Assembly (NCBI GenBank): GCA_035578905.1
Contig: JAQJVL010002202.1
Location: 1-64,000, forward strand
From: Stictocephala bisonia
Lineage: Eukaryota > Arthropoda > Insecta > Hemiptera > Membracidae
Length of the DNA: 64,000 nucleotides
Direction: 5' to 3'
Positions within the stretch are counted from its first letter, which is position 1. Each line of letters begins with the position of its first letter. Made by a program: the position numbers and the translations under genes. Under the pieces are notes generated by a model that saw only the letters and a program-made list of their open reading frames with translations, did no database searches and had not been told where the DNA came from. Positions 1-12,018 of this stretch are shown piece after piece.

Positions 1-176
1 CTAATTGTATGATTTACGTATATTATATATTTAGTGGACTTGTCTTCTTGGATACATGTCTGATGATTTATCCCATATTCAATTCCCAACTAGTACCCTA
101 TAACCTACCATTAAAATAGTTTAATATTGTTCAACATTCTTCAAACTAACAAATTGATTTTTGTTATATTTACTAA
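1..176. repeat. AT-rich DNA with a dispersed-repeat end
   Basis: No gene is seen. Bases about 85-117 (CTAGTACCCTATAACCTA) resemble 63350-63385 and, inverted, 56180-56210, so they are one copy of a dispersed repeat end. Confidence 0.4.
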
Positions 177-600
177 TTAACCCTTTTAGTGCCATGGTGG
201 TGAAATACCATCACCATATTTATGAGTGAAAAGTGCCACGGTGACGAAATATCACCACCACATATTTTATTGATTTACCGATGAATAAAGTAATGTATCG
301 AAGTAATGATAAAAGAGCTGACAGCTGTCAACAAAATATGTTGTTTACATTTGTCATTCTTCACTGTTATCACTTGTGGGCATGTGCTTGTTGTTGGTTA
401 GTTTTTGCATACTATTTTGTGTAGTTATTTTTGTTTTTATTGATCATTATCGATTGTAGTGCTTATTATTATGTAGTGATATTACATTAAAATATTTGCT
501 TACATTTGTGTGTAGGATAGGCTAAATATTGAAAATCAACCCTATAGTAAAAAAAAATAAAAACAAACATAAATTATTGTGGCCTTATTTATTTATTTTT
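177..600 (+). mobile_element. piggyBac-type left end (TTAA target site), right end not found
   Basis: TTAA at 177-180 is followed by CCCTTTTAGTGCC and two related hairpins (TGGTG..CACCA at 195-216 and GGTGA..TCACC at 240-256). The AGTGCC units start 44 bp apart (188 and 232). This matches the layout of the better-preserved elements at 1638 and 20890. A matching GGCACTAAAAGGG right end is not visible, so the right boundary given is a guess. An AT-rich stretch with TGTTTACATTTGT follows, similar to the leader of the other copies. Confidence 0.55.
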
Positions 601-1633
601 TTTTTTTAAGCACAACTTAAAAGTTTTATTACGTGTAAGGAATATAATAAGGATCAACAATAAAATACTTTCCAAAATAAACATTTTTCATTTTATATTG
701 CAATAATAAGCTCAAACATATAAAATATGACTACGAATTACCTTTTATATGTTGTTTGTTTTTTCCAATCAACTGTAGGGGGAGCTGGAGCGGGCCGAGT
801 TGGGAACTTCAAATCTAAAATCAGATATGATGTTAGAATTGATAACATGGTTCCGATACATCTGTGCCAGAACAGCTGCATAGGCCTGAATAGTAATACT
901 CTGTTATGATGGTTTAACAAGGTAAAATTTATTTGTTTAGTTGTGTATCTCTTTGAGTAGAGTTCATACAGCATAAATACCAATGAGTTTAAGAACAACA
1001 ATTTTGTTTGCTGTTTATAAACCTACGTCTATCAACAAGTCTGAATTATTTAAGAGTAGAGAAGGGAGCAAGGTCAGAAACTTTTGTGTAAGCTACAGAC
1101 CTTGGAGTCGGAACGTGCCTGAAAACTTATAGTCAAAGCCATGTTTTGATAACGCTTAGGGCCTAGTAGCCAACTGAGTAGCAAAATAAAAATACCCTTG
1201 ATGTTAGCGGTTATATGAGCTGCAAGTAAAGCTTAAAGTTTAATCTTTCTAGCGACATACCGAATAATCTAGCGGTTTCAATAAAGGAATAATTCTGTAT
1301 AAATCAAAACTATGGTCCAATATAAGAATAAATCACTGTAATCTATGGGAATTACCAATTTTAAAATTTGTGCTAAATGTAAAAGAACTTTATAAACGAT
1401 TTAAAAAATCCATAAAAACCCATTTCACAAAATTTGCTTTTTTTCGTTAGTTGAGTATTGGTTTTTTTAAATTTCATTAAGCTGTGTAAGTTTTACAAAA
1501 TTATTTAATATACTTCTACTTCTCTTTTCTATAAAAAATATTAGGATAACCTGTTTCTCAGAAAAAAAATTTAAGTCCACGTGGTAGGTCAACAATAATC
1601 ATCTCTTTGTAGAAAAGAAAAATGTTGAGTTTT
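601..1633. other. No recognisable gene
   Basis: AT-rich sequence with poly-A and poly-T runs. Short ORFs near 727-1001 on both strands have no recognised domain. The GGGGGAGCTGGAGCGGGCC patch near 780 is more GC-rich than its surroundings but is not assigned. Confidence 0.4.
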
Positions 1634-1637
1634 TTAA

Positions 1638-2673
1638 CCCTGCAAGTGTGAGCCATCGTAATTTCCGATGGTTGGTACCCATTACGGGTGTGACTCTCGG
1701 AATTTCCGACTGTCTCGTTTCGTCACTACTACGTTATTATTATATGTCAAATTCCATTATAATCACCACCAATTGGTTCATGAAGTTCCATTTGTTATAT
1801 TTAGATATCTTTAGTTGCACATTTGACTGAATACACTCTGCTAACAGCTGATGTATTTTATACTACTGTCGTCAATTTGTCAGATGTAATCTGTGTGTTC
1901 CAGTTTCACTGTCACATTATTTTGTTGAAATCTAACCTAATTTTTACCGTTTTATTTCATACATACAGTCAAATATTGTTTATGTTGTATTTACTAATAT
2001 TGATTTTAGTGTAAATATAGTTATTGGTTTTAGAAAATGTAAATATATATATATGAACACTGCAGGTTATCGGTAGGCCTGTTTGTAGCTGGCATGAATC
2101 TTAGTTATGCTTATTTTATTTTGTAATTTATTGTTTGATGAGTACATCATTCATAATGACAGATACTTGTAGATTAAGTGATATTCGGGATATTCTATTT
2201 CAAAGTGAGATTACTGAATTTGAAGTTAGTGTATTGAAGGTATGGTAGCAAATGCAAAACACACAATCTTTTATTTATGTGCGAATTTACTTTTTGGTAC
2301 TTATAACTTCCTATCAATACTGGTTTCTATAGATACCTATACATCTTTGTAATCTGTATGAAATTTTACATAATATAAAGAAACTACCAAGCTAAAATAA
2401 TTATCACTGGTGTTATAAAAATAAGCAAAAGAAAAAATAATTTATTTATTTACATATTTATTTTGTCTCTTATCTGATACCAGATTTACAAAAATAAAGT
2501 TAGCCTTCTAATATATGTACTGTCAAATGCTACATTTCAGGCTGAAAACAATGATATACAATAAGTTATATTTATATAATAATAAGGCAGCTGGAATATT
2601 AATTTAATAAACCTTTGCGAAACAACTAATTTTGCTACCACAGTGGGGGAAGAACTATACCACACTTGCAGGG
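1638..2673 (+). mobile_element. 1.04-kb piggyBac-type MITE with perfect TIRs and TTAA duplication
   Basis: TTAA lies at 1634-1637 and 2674-2677. The ends are CCCTGCAAGTGTG and its exact reverse complement CACACTTGCAGGG. Two hairpin units with the core AATTTCCGA lie just inside the left end (CCATCG..CGATGG at 1652-1670, and TCGGAATTTCCGA near 1698); the GTGTGA starts are 42 bp apart (1646 and 1688). A 30-codon ORF beginning MTDTCRLSDIRDILF at 2156 sits where a transposase N-terminus would be. No transposase core remains, so movement would depend on an enzyme from elsewhere. Confidence 0.85.
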
Positions 2674-2677
2674 TTAA

Positions 2678-3399
2678 GAGGTAAAGTGTATAGGCTAATT
2701 ACACATTTCTTAGGCTTACTATGATCATGTGCACCAACCTTAGTAAACATTTTCATAAGCTTATTTAATATTTTAGGAATATTTGAGAAATTTTAATAAT
2801 TTAACGAAACTAAAATCATACAATTTAGATGAACAAATTTAACATTTTTAAAGTGAGCAAGCTATTTGCAGCCCGCACCATAGGTACCACCAAAGACGAT
2901 AAATGCTATCTATAGCATGCACAAGACTTGGCGGAAAAGACAAGCAGGCTATTTAAAGCCCCTTTTGTTATAATGTTTAACACTCATATAGCAACAATAA
3001 TGATTATTATTTATATTAATGAATGTCGAATGACCTTCCTATGAACATATTACTTATAATGCTGGCAATATAACATTTTGACGAATATATTCTTCTTTAC
3101 TCTGTATAATGGCTGGCAAATCAACTCAAAAATAATTCCTGACAAATCTTATGTATGTTTTGTCGATATTACAACAAATTATCATGCTATTTGGTATTTT
3201 AATAGGACAAAAAAAAAGAGGAAATATTATTATATTTTTCTTTTATTATAAATGTTGTTGTAACTATTATTGTGTTTATTGGCAAATATTTTATATACAT
3301 ATGATATAATGGGCTTATTTCTAACTAAAAAAATTGTCTTAATAAGGACAATTATACTTATTGTTATTAAGTACAACAACAATAGACTTGAGTAAACTA
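2678..3399. other. No recognisable gene
   Basis: AT-rich sequence. The ORF on the minus strand near 3230-3427 is low complexity (Ile/Lys/Asn) and is not taken as coding. Confidence 0.4.
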
Positions 3400-3745
3400 C
3401 GGTATTCCTGCAGTTTCTTGCCACCAAACAAAATTTGAAAACTGTTGCCTGAAATAGGTCAAGTATTGACTATATTTTCACAAGATATGTTTTTTATTCT
3501 GTGGAAATTGTGTTTTTTACCAAAAAATTAAAATAAACCAATATCACAACTTTTGCTATTATTTGACATATTTCCATTAATTTGAATGATATATTAATCA
3601 TCTCTTTATATATTTTATGTATTTTTTTCTTGCTGAATACGAATTTGAAAACTATTTCATTCTACAACAATTATTTCTCAAGATATAATGAAAAACTACT
3701 TTCGCGGCTAATTACGATCAGCGGCCATTACATGATCATTCTAAA
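3400..3745 (-). repeat. Dispersed repeat, inverted relative to 22260-22640
   Basis: GCAGTTTCTTGCCACC and CACAAGATATGTTTTTTATTC here match the reverse complement of 22260-22600 at roughly 80 percent by eye, through to the block around CTACTTTCGCGGCTAATTACG. Related pieces occur at 20735-20880 and 26390-26620. No protein is recognised. Confidence 0.6.
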
Positions 3746-4429
3746 CACCAACTATAAACCACAAAAACAGAATTCACATATACAGGGTGTCCTGGAACTC
3801 TCTCGAACTTTTCAGCAAAAATTGTTCCTTAAGACAAACATATTTCATAATATAAACATAGGTCTCCAGTGACTATTTTACTGTCTGTCTGTGTTTTTTA
3901 CAAATTATTTTATAACTCAAGAACTATTTTAGATATAAACTTCAAATTTAGTATACATGTGTAGCTTAACCATTAAAAAAAGGGAATAAAACATCATAGC
4001 TTTAACTTAATTCATTTCAAAATGGCGGCCTTTTAAATTCTTTAATGTCAAATTTCTCAAAGACTGCTATAGCTATAAAAAAATTATAAGTTAGGTAAAA
4101 AATGCACAATCAAGAGACAAATAAAATAACACCTTATTTACTGAAATCAAATAATAAATTACCCCGATGTGACAAGTTTTGTAAATCGATGTAATTTCCA
4201 TAATACAACAATGCATACCTAAAACATAGTTTAACTGCAAATATGAAATATGCGCATCATTAATCAGCTGTTTTATATCCACTTCATGTTAACAATGAAT
4301 CAGCTGGCTATTATTAATCAATTATTTATAAAATAGAATGGCAGATATTTCCACAAAACAAATTTATAAAAGTTGCTCAAAATGACGGCCTAAAACAAGA
4401 TTGCAGTCTCCAAAATAATACTACAGATT

Positions 4430-4645
4430 GATGAACTCATTCAAAAATATTTACATTCTCCTTAATTCTTGCTGCAGCTTCTACAATTCTGCCAACCAAG
4501 TCCATTTCACTCTCCACCGTTGTGCCGTGTACCAGTTCTTTAAAGTGCCCCACAGAATAAAGTCTAATGGTTTGAGGTCAGGGGATCTAGCAGATCAATG
4601 TACAGGTTCACCTGTCCCATCCACCTCTGCTCAAATATAACAATT
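4430..4645 (-). pseudogene. Mariner-like transposase C-terminal remnant
   Basis: The reverse complement reads roughly DPLTSNH-TLFCGAL followed by an RTGT..NGGE..NGLGWQNCRSC stretch. This resembles the conserved RSPDLTPLDFFLWG region and following segment of insect mariner-type transposases, which carries the last catalytic acidic residue. Stops interrupt it. It lies between the long arms of 3782-6163, as expected for that element's own transposase. Broken and certainly inactive. Confidence 0.6.
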
Positions 4646-5205
4646 TAACAAATAATTAGGTTAACGTACCTTTGTCGTCTTCAGCTACAAAATCCTAATT
4701 ATTTAGTTAACAACAATCATAACATTATGGACATTGACACCAACCTAGGTATTCTCCATAAATGTAATAAAGGTGCGACAATGAATACTCTAGAGAATTA
4801 TGAAATATATAAAGCCATAAAGAGCAACCCAACTACTGTGCTTAATGAAAAATTAAAATTCTCTACAAATATTTTATTTGATCAGATTACAAATTTGAAT
4901 CAACCGATGAAAGGAGACAGACGGCCAGATAAAAATAAAATTTTTCAAAGTCAAGTAAGCATTGGATAACATCGTTCCAGCTGCACGCTCAATCCGGACC
5001 TAACCATCATACCAACCGGCAGTGTTATCATGTGTTTTATTTTTATTTTTGTAAATATGTAATTTTTGTATAATATTTTTAATGTGACTGTTTTGACAAC
5101 GTACAATGGATGTGACCATGGAGTTCTTGCTCTGAAACCGGAAGTCCAATAAATAGGATTTTGTATCTGAAGACGACAAAGGTACGTTAACCTTATTATT
5201 TGTTA
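4646..5205 (+). mobile_element. Penelope-like fragment bounded by 48-bp inverted repeats
   Basis: The inverted repeats are 4647-4694 and 5156-5204, sharing AACGTACCTTTGTCGTCTTC with few differences. Between them an 80-codon ORF starts at 4727: residues 5-25 (NLGILHKCNKGATMNTLENY) and VLNEKLKFSTNILFDQ resemble the C-terminal end of Penelope-like element proteins just after the GIY-YIG nuclease. No reverse transcriptase is present. A similar arrangement occurs at 34146-34626. Confidence 0.6.
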
Positions 5206-6184
5206 AAAATATCACCTCAGGAGGCTTTAACAATGTAACAATTTAAGTAGTCTCTGAAGCCTATACCAAAATGAGCTACCACATATCTTGCCTGCTATTA
5301 ATTTATGGAAGATGTCTCTGGGAAAAAAAGGTACATAGGGGCATGAAATCTGTTAGATAAAATGTAGGGTCCTATTAAAAGATATTCAAGCTTGTTTTGG
5401 ATTGCCATTAGCCACGTCATAAAAGTTCTAATTTCACATGCAGTTCACAGCTTCTTTACTTGTAACATAATTTATATTTTTAATCAATATTCTTAGTTGT
5501 TTAATTAAAAAAACAATACTACTGTATTAAAACAATGCTTACTTTTCCTTTTGTCAACAATGCGTTACAAATGAACAGCTGATTCTTAATTCAAATTAAA
5601 TATAGGGCTCATAAATCGCCGACTCACTGTTAACATGAAGTGGATATAAAACAACTGATTAATGATGTGCAGCGCTTTATATTTGCAGTTAAACAATGTT
5701 TTAGATATGCATGGTTGTATTATGGAAATTATATAGATTTACAAAAATTGTCACACCTGGATTATTTATTGTTTGATTTCAGTAAATAAGGTGTTATTTT
5801 ATTTGTCTCTTGATTGTGCATTTTTTACCTAACTTTTAATTTTTTTATAGCTATAGCAGTCTTTGTGAAATTTGACATTAAAGAATTTAAAAGGCCACCA
5901 TTTTGAAATGAATTAAGTTAAAGCAATGATGTTTTATTCCCTTTTTTTAATGGTTAAGCTACACATGTATACTAAATTTGAAGTTTATATCTAAAATAGT
6001 TCTTGAGTTATAAAATAATTTGTAAAAAACACATAAAGACAGACAGACAGTAAAATAGTCACCATAGACCCATGTTTATACTATGAAATATGTTTGTCCT
6101 GACCTAAGGAACAATTTTTGCTGAAAAGTTCCAGAGATTTCCAGGACACCCTGTATAATTAGAATTCCAGATAGTAACAATAAA

Positions 6185-6200
6185 TATTCAATACCCAATA

Positions 6201-6277
<77 letters not shown>

Positions 6278-6360
6278 GTATTGAATATTCATTTTATAAA
6301 TATTCCCACACACACACACACACACACACAGTATTTGTGTTTGTGTTTGTGTGTGTGTGT
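6185..6360. repeat. (TA)n, (CA)n and (GT)n microsatellites in palindromic flanks
   Basis: About 30 TA units occupy 6207-6270. They are flanked by TATTCAATACCCAATAAT on the left and its near reverse complement ATTATTGTGTATTGAATA on the right. A (CA)n run at 6306-6330 is followed directly by GT-rich repeats to 6360, so this too could fold back. Confidence 0.9.
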
Positions 6361-7100
6361 CTGTGTGCGTGCGTACGTGTATAGAAGAAAAATTTACAAT
6401 GAGAGATAGGTAAGTACATGTACAAAAATTAATATATGATAAATTAAATTTAAACAGATGAACATTATGCTATATTATTCTAAGAACGTATTGAGTGATT
6501 ATGTGTTATGGTTAGTATACCATCATATGTCCATGATGGTATATGTGCATTAAAGACTATCTGGGTAGGGTATCATCAGCTGAGACCTAGCATGTTTTCA
6601 GAGCTGATCTTCCGCTTAAAAACATCCAAGCTATCAGAGAAAAAAATTCATCAGAGGGCACTTCATTTCCCAGTCTCTGTAGCCTGATTGGGCTGGTACG
6701 TAAGTAGTTGGACCTATTATGAGCACGATGAAACAGCTCATTTGACCTCGTGACACTTGGTATTCAGAAGTAGATCTACTCAAGAAGGGCTGGACAACTT
6801 ATCTTCCCATATACCAAGTAGTATAAGAAAGTTAGATCAGCAATGTCTCTTCTTTAGGCTAGGGAAGACAACCTCAATTCTTCCAGCTACAAAAATTCAA
6901 TAGGAAATTGTAGCCGATCTTGACAATAATTAATTTAACAAATTTACGTTGCATGCTTAGCAACCTGGATATAAATATGTCGTGATAAGGTTTCCAAACA
7001 ACAGAAGCATTCTACAGAAGTGGAAGGTTATCGTCTTGTATAGAGTATTCAGGGCATGGATCGAAAAACCACTCTTAGACGCTTGAGCAATAAGTCCAAG
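6361..7100. other. No recognisable gene
   Basis: Mixed sequence with no domain I can identify. The stretch 6580-6850 is less AT-rich and may be an old mobile-element remnant. Confidence 0.3.
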
Positions 7101-7107
7101 TAATGAG

Positions 7108-8527
7108 AGAAGTGAATAAAAATGAGTAAAAGCTTTTACTTTCGGTGTGACAAGGAAATACTTGCGAGTAAGTGAATAAAACAAGAGAAAAGTAAATATT
7201 CATAGTAATTACAAGTCAATAAAGTAAATGCTTAAAAATGAGGTGAATAAAAAAAGTATTCACTCACAAGGAGAAGTATTTACTCGTGGATTTGCGAGTC
7301 TGCCCAGACCCATTCTAGCACCTCTTACTGAAATGCCATTGCAAATATTTTAATATATTTTTGTCAATTTTAATAGTCATACATATTTACAGATTCGTAT
7401 ATTAATAAGTTTAGTAACATATAAGCATTTTGAATTATTATTTGTTTGTAAAGTAAAATTTTAAATATTCTATTACACAGGAATAAGTAGTTTTTCTAGA
7501 GAAATGTTGGGAAGTATTTGCTGCATGCAAATAACATTGTTCACTTGAATTTTGTGATATTCGAGTCTGAGATGGCGAACTTCAAGCACCCACCAATTTT
7601 TTCAATAATGTTAATATAAATTTACCAATGCATCAAGAATTTATTATTTGAATAAGTAAAAAAATACTTTATTTGAATTGAATAAGTAAATAAATAAATG
7701 TGAATCAGTAAATATTAAAATAAAACATACGAAAAATAAATATGAATTAAACATGAAAATAAAGAAATGTAATGTAATTTGACAAAACTAGAAAATAATT
7801 TTTTAAAAAAAGATTGGAGGCTCTCACTAAAACGTACGAATCCTCGGGTGTTATACACTTCTCAAGCACATTCGCTTATACACAGTGTGCTTCAAACGTG
7901 AGCATGTGCCAGCAGCATGCGCACACTCACACATACGGATAGACACCCACAATACATACAAGTTTATGTACTCATGTGCATGTAAGCACTATTGTGAGTA
8001 ATAATTTTTATTTTTCTATATTTTTTATTTTGTTTCTTTTTTTTAAATACAGGATAACAGATTGGGTGATAGAACATTTATTTTTTACAAAAAGGCTAGG
8101 GCTTTTATTTCAGAATTTTCTATGGTAGCTATAGAACCATCTTTTACACAGTTGTCTTCGTTGCATCTTTTCTCGTTTGATTTTGAAACGGGTTAGTTTA
8201 AGATACCCTCTGGAACATCTACAGGTGAGTCGGTTCCTCAATCACTCTTCTATATGAATAGAACATGTGAACATTCGTTGCGTGGTAAGCAAGCATCGCA
8301 CGAACGGTTGCTAGACAAGCACGTTAAGACCTGCAGTGTTTCAAAAGTATTTACTTGGCTCCACGTAGTTGCAAGTATTTATTTGCAAGTATTTCCCTAG
8401 TAATTCCTCGTCAACTTTAAGTAAAAGGTTTTAAGTTATTGGCTGTTTTATTCATTGGTTGAGAAGCTTTTACTTTACTCGTAAGCAAATACTTCAAGCT
8501 TTTACTTGGTTTTCATTCACTTCACCC
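7108..8527. mobile_element. Probable TIR element with inverted GTAAAAGC ends
   Basis: GAAGTGAATAAAAATGAG and AAGTAAAAGC-type sequence at 7108-7145 recurs inverted at 8480-8527. Related AAGTATTTACTTG motifs lie inside both ends. The layout resembles hAT-type elements, but no transposase or clean target duplication is seen. Confidence 0.4.
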
Positions 8528-8910
8528 AATATGAGGGACCTCCTGCATATTTTATCCACATGGTGCTCAGGAGTGAATAATGAGATTAAGTAGACTTTCA
8601 GGTCCTTAACCAATTGACATCTGTTCAGTGAAATATCATCAAGCTTATAAATAAATAAGAGTAGTGGTTTAACGCCTACTAAATGAGACTATATTACACT
8701 TGGCCAAATTTAGGGACATGTAGTTATTGTTACACCAAGTTAAAATGTTATTGAGGGATCTCTAAAATGAGGTACCATCACGACCATCAGCAATTGAGCA
8801 AACACTTTGATGTTATCAGCAAATAGTAAATAATGAGATTAAATGACCTATCCAATATTGCTGTTTAATAGTTTAAAATATAAAGACAAGATACCAGTAA
8901 TGAGCCCTGA

Positions 8911-9546
8911 AGGCTGTATTACACAGGGATAGTTTACTAGCTACTAGCCAGAGAGTAAGATAGTAACACTAACTCTGCGAAATGTGATTACACATAGCTA
9001 GTAGTTCTCGCTCAGTCGCCAGACATCCGCTACAGTTTTCGCCTGTTCTGCGTTGTGTTTAGTAACAATGAAGTGAAACAGTAATAGCAATATAGATTTT
9101 TCTACAATATATGAACAATTTTTCTGTATCCCAAAGGATCTTCACTTCTTAGCTCTCTGATCAGGGCATTAGATGCACCGTACTTGCTTCTACTTTCCAA
9201 CCAATGTCAAACCCACAATTTTCAAATTTTCTTCTTTCCCTTTACTGATTTAATTCTTAGTAATAGTAGTGGTGTATCAACAACCACTCCAGCATGAACA
9301 GCTTCTCACAACATTTTCAACTGACTGTTAGTCACTATCCAACCCTATTACATAAGCTAGTTTACTATCTGGCTAGAGAACTAGTAGGATAGTAGCGAGT
9401 AAAGTTGACGAGGCCTCAACTTCATTCGCCCTCACTGAGATAGTGGATAGTTTACTAGCTGAATATATCACACAAGGTTAGTTTACTAGTAAATGCTCTT
9501 CTCACTGGCTAGTAGACAGTAAACTCGCCCGATGTAATACAGGCTT
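8911..9546. mobile_element. MITE with repeated TAGTTTACTAG motifs
   Basis: The outer ends AGGCTGTATTACAC and (inverted) AAGCCTGTATTACATC match at most positions. Inside, TAGTTTACTAG-like motifs recur near 8930, 9357, 9430 and 9478 in both orientations, giving nested palindromes. No coding sequence is visible. Confidence 0.6.
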
Positions 9547-9617
9547 GAGGAACACCTGATTAAACTTCAATAGGAGCAGATATGGAATATGCATATTTGA
9601 TTATTGAGATTTATGTT

Positions 9618-9975
9618 AAATAGCTACACAACACAGTTTTTTTTTAAATGTTATATTTCGGCTAAACATTCTGAAGCCATTTTCAAACAATTAACAACAT
9701 AAAAACTATTTATGTTGAATAGCTACACATCACATAGTTTCTTTTAATGTTATATTTCAGCTATACAGTCTGAAGCCATTTTTGAACATTTAACAACATA
9801 AATAGTTTTTGTTGTTAAATGTTTAAATGTAAAATGTTAAATGCCATTTACAAACATTTAACAACATAAAAATTATTTATGTTGTTAAATGTTTGAAAAT
9901 GGCTTCAGACTGTATAGCCGAAATATAAAATTTTTTTAAAAATCTATGTGATGTGTAGCTATTTAACATAAATCA
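9618..9975. repeat. Tandem and inverted repeats of a GAAAATGGCTTCAGAC motif
   Basis: Three related units: TGAAGCCATTTTCAAAC near 9670, TGAAGCCATTTTTGAAC near 9770, and the inverted TTTGAAAATGGCTTCAGAC near 9892, joined by TTAACAACATAAA. The GAAAATGGC...GCCGAAA layout resembles tails seen near Penelope-like elements (compare 34870-34910), but the family is not certain. Confidence 0.6.
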
Positions 9976-11300
9976 GTAATGAACACCATGACAAAAAATA
10001 CATACCGTCAATGATTGATTATTGAGACTCTGTTCCTTAAGTAACTATTGATTCAAGGAAACAATCCACCAAAAATAACATAGGCCTAGGCCTTAAACTT
10101 AGCAACTAGATGATCATGATCACAGTCTAACAATTTACAGTCATAGCATTTCCACAGCACTACCTCGACAATAGCACTACAAGTACCAAGCCAGCACACC
10201 CATTTTGCATAACTGTGGTATTGCATTTACTTGCAAAGAAGTGAGATACTATCAATAGAAAATTGGCATGATAAATTATTAATCTCAGTCATTTGACATT
10301 TATTAATCACAGCTGTGGATGTAAGATACACGTTTAAACTGGCTTGCCACTAGCAGCTCTAGCCTTGTGCTTGTCACCAATATCTGACGGAGTGGTGACT
10401 ATATTGTTAGACTGTGGTATTTTAATGGCAATAAAACTTTTCTACAGGACTGGCCACTTATGTGCTATAACATAACTATTCCCACAAAGGTTAAGGATTG
10501 GCCTTTATAAGCAGAATTTGAGTTAAGCCTTAGTTGATGTTAGTTTAATTAATTAAAAATACCTGTCATCTGTAAGTAAAGTTGAATTATACAGTAAGTG
10601 GTTTTTCTCCAGCACCAGACTATAACCTTAATATTGCAACTTATGAAAATAATTTAACTGAGCCTGAGAAATGAAGAGATAAGATATTGTTATTTATTAT
10701 GAAAATGTAGTCTCTAGCTCTTGAAAAACTAAACAACGATTTATACTGTACAGTATGGTTTAACTACATACAAACAAAATATCATAATCACAAATCAACC
10801 CCCATACTTCACAATAAATGATTGATAGGACAACGATTGACGACTGACGTTTCATGTTTTAAGAATAAGGAAATGTGGACTTCGTAGAGATTGAAATACT
10901 GGACACCTAAGGACTTTTACTCAGTCGATATATTTTAGCAATAGATTGCCTATTCGAACTTACCAATAGCAATCGATAGTTTGAGTCAAGGGTCAATGAA
11001 AACGATTTCCATTTGGGTTGTACGTTGGCCATCGATTGAATCGGCGTGACCGATTCGATTGTGAGAAGCCAAAGGAGAGTATCATCTCCATTCTAAAAAC
11101 AAATAATTAAGTAATCGAAACATTTAGATTGTGAACATTTTGGTTGTTAAAACACCTATTCGCCCATCACTCTATGGTAAATATTATTATTTAGTAATGA
11201 ATTTACCACAGGAAAAACTTATTGTTTTATCTATGGTTTACCGTAGATAAAATATAGTAAGACTAGATAAATAAATTAAATAAACACTGTAATGTAGAAC
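9976..11300. other. No recognisable gene
   Basis: AT-rich sequence without a supported ORF. A small hairpin lies near 11170-11250 (TTTATCTATGGTTTACC against GGTAAA-type sequence). Confidence 0.35.
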
Positions 11301-11600
11301 TTGTGTACTAGAGCATCGAAGGTATCCCTGCCTTGCCGGGGCAAGTGGGCTTGCGTGCTCTGACAACCTCGAGAGCTATGCCGGCGGTAGCTTGGCTACT
11401 GGTAGGGTCTCCCTTGCCGGACAGGTCTTCGTGAGGTAGGAGCCAGACAAAAAAGGATACCCTGGTCCTCCAGGTTGGGGGTTGGGCGTGGGGCCAACTA
11501 CCCCACCCCATAAAAGAAAACACCAGTTCAGAAACGCCAAAAATTAGCCTCGGAAAAGGATGGATACACCGGACAAAGACCCAAACTAGGTCACAAGGAG

Positions 11601-11825
11601 ATGACTTTTGGTACATGGAATGTTAGAACCATGTTAGTTCCAGGCAAGTTAGACATTGTTATGGAAGAAATAGAGAAATATGACATAGATGTCCTCGCTG
11701 TCCAAGAAACCAGATGGCCATTTAACGGAAAACTGAATACAAAGAACTACACGTTATATTATAGCGGCAGTGATGAGGGAAATCATTATGCTGGAGTAGG
11801 AATAGCTGTAAAAAAGAATCTGTGA
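11601..11825 (+). pseudogene. RTE endonuclease N-terminus
   Basis: 75 codons open MTFGTWNVRTMLVPGKLD and contain DIDVLAVQETRW, the Glu-containing motif of apurinic-type endonucleases, and GVGIAVKKN. A stop at 11824-11826 truncates it; downstream PINERLCYIRFKGTFRN and ISVISYYAPTEEADD continue in another frame to about 11990. The catalytic middle of the domain is then missing. Confidence 0.85.
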
Positions 11826-12018
11826 TAACATTTAACCCTATAAATGAAAGGCTGTGCTATATTAGATTTAAGGGAACATTTCGAAACATATCTGTGATAT
11901 CTTACTATGCCCCAACAGAGGAAGCAGACGATAGTACCAAAGATGATTTCTATGATACCTTAGAACAAGTTATGTTAATGAGCGGTGGAACAAAATAAAA
12001 ACTACGGTACAAACGACG

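Larger units (their letters stand above)
3782..6163 (-). mobile_element. Long-inverted-repeat DNA transposon with a mariner-like relic
   Basis: The outer ends read TACAGGGTGTCCTGGAA (left) and, reverse-complemented, TACAGGGTGTCCTGGAAATC (right). The arms run about 3782-4292 and 5629-6163 and match through hundreds of bases, including ATTTTACTGTCTGTCTGT and ATCCACTTCATGTTAAC. The ends and the transposase scrap at 4430-4645 point to an IS630/Tc1/mariner-type element. The core is interrupted by a Penelope-like fragment (4646-5205). Confidence 0.75.

Noticed and set aside
11308..11616. 102-codon minus-strand ORF
   Set aside because: It lies opposite the GC-rich leader of the RTE element and has no recognised domain.
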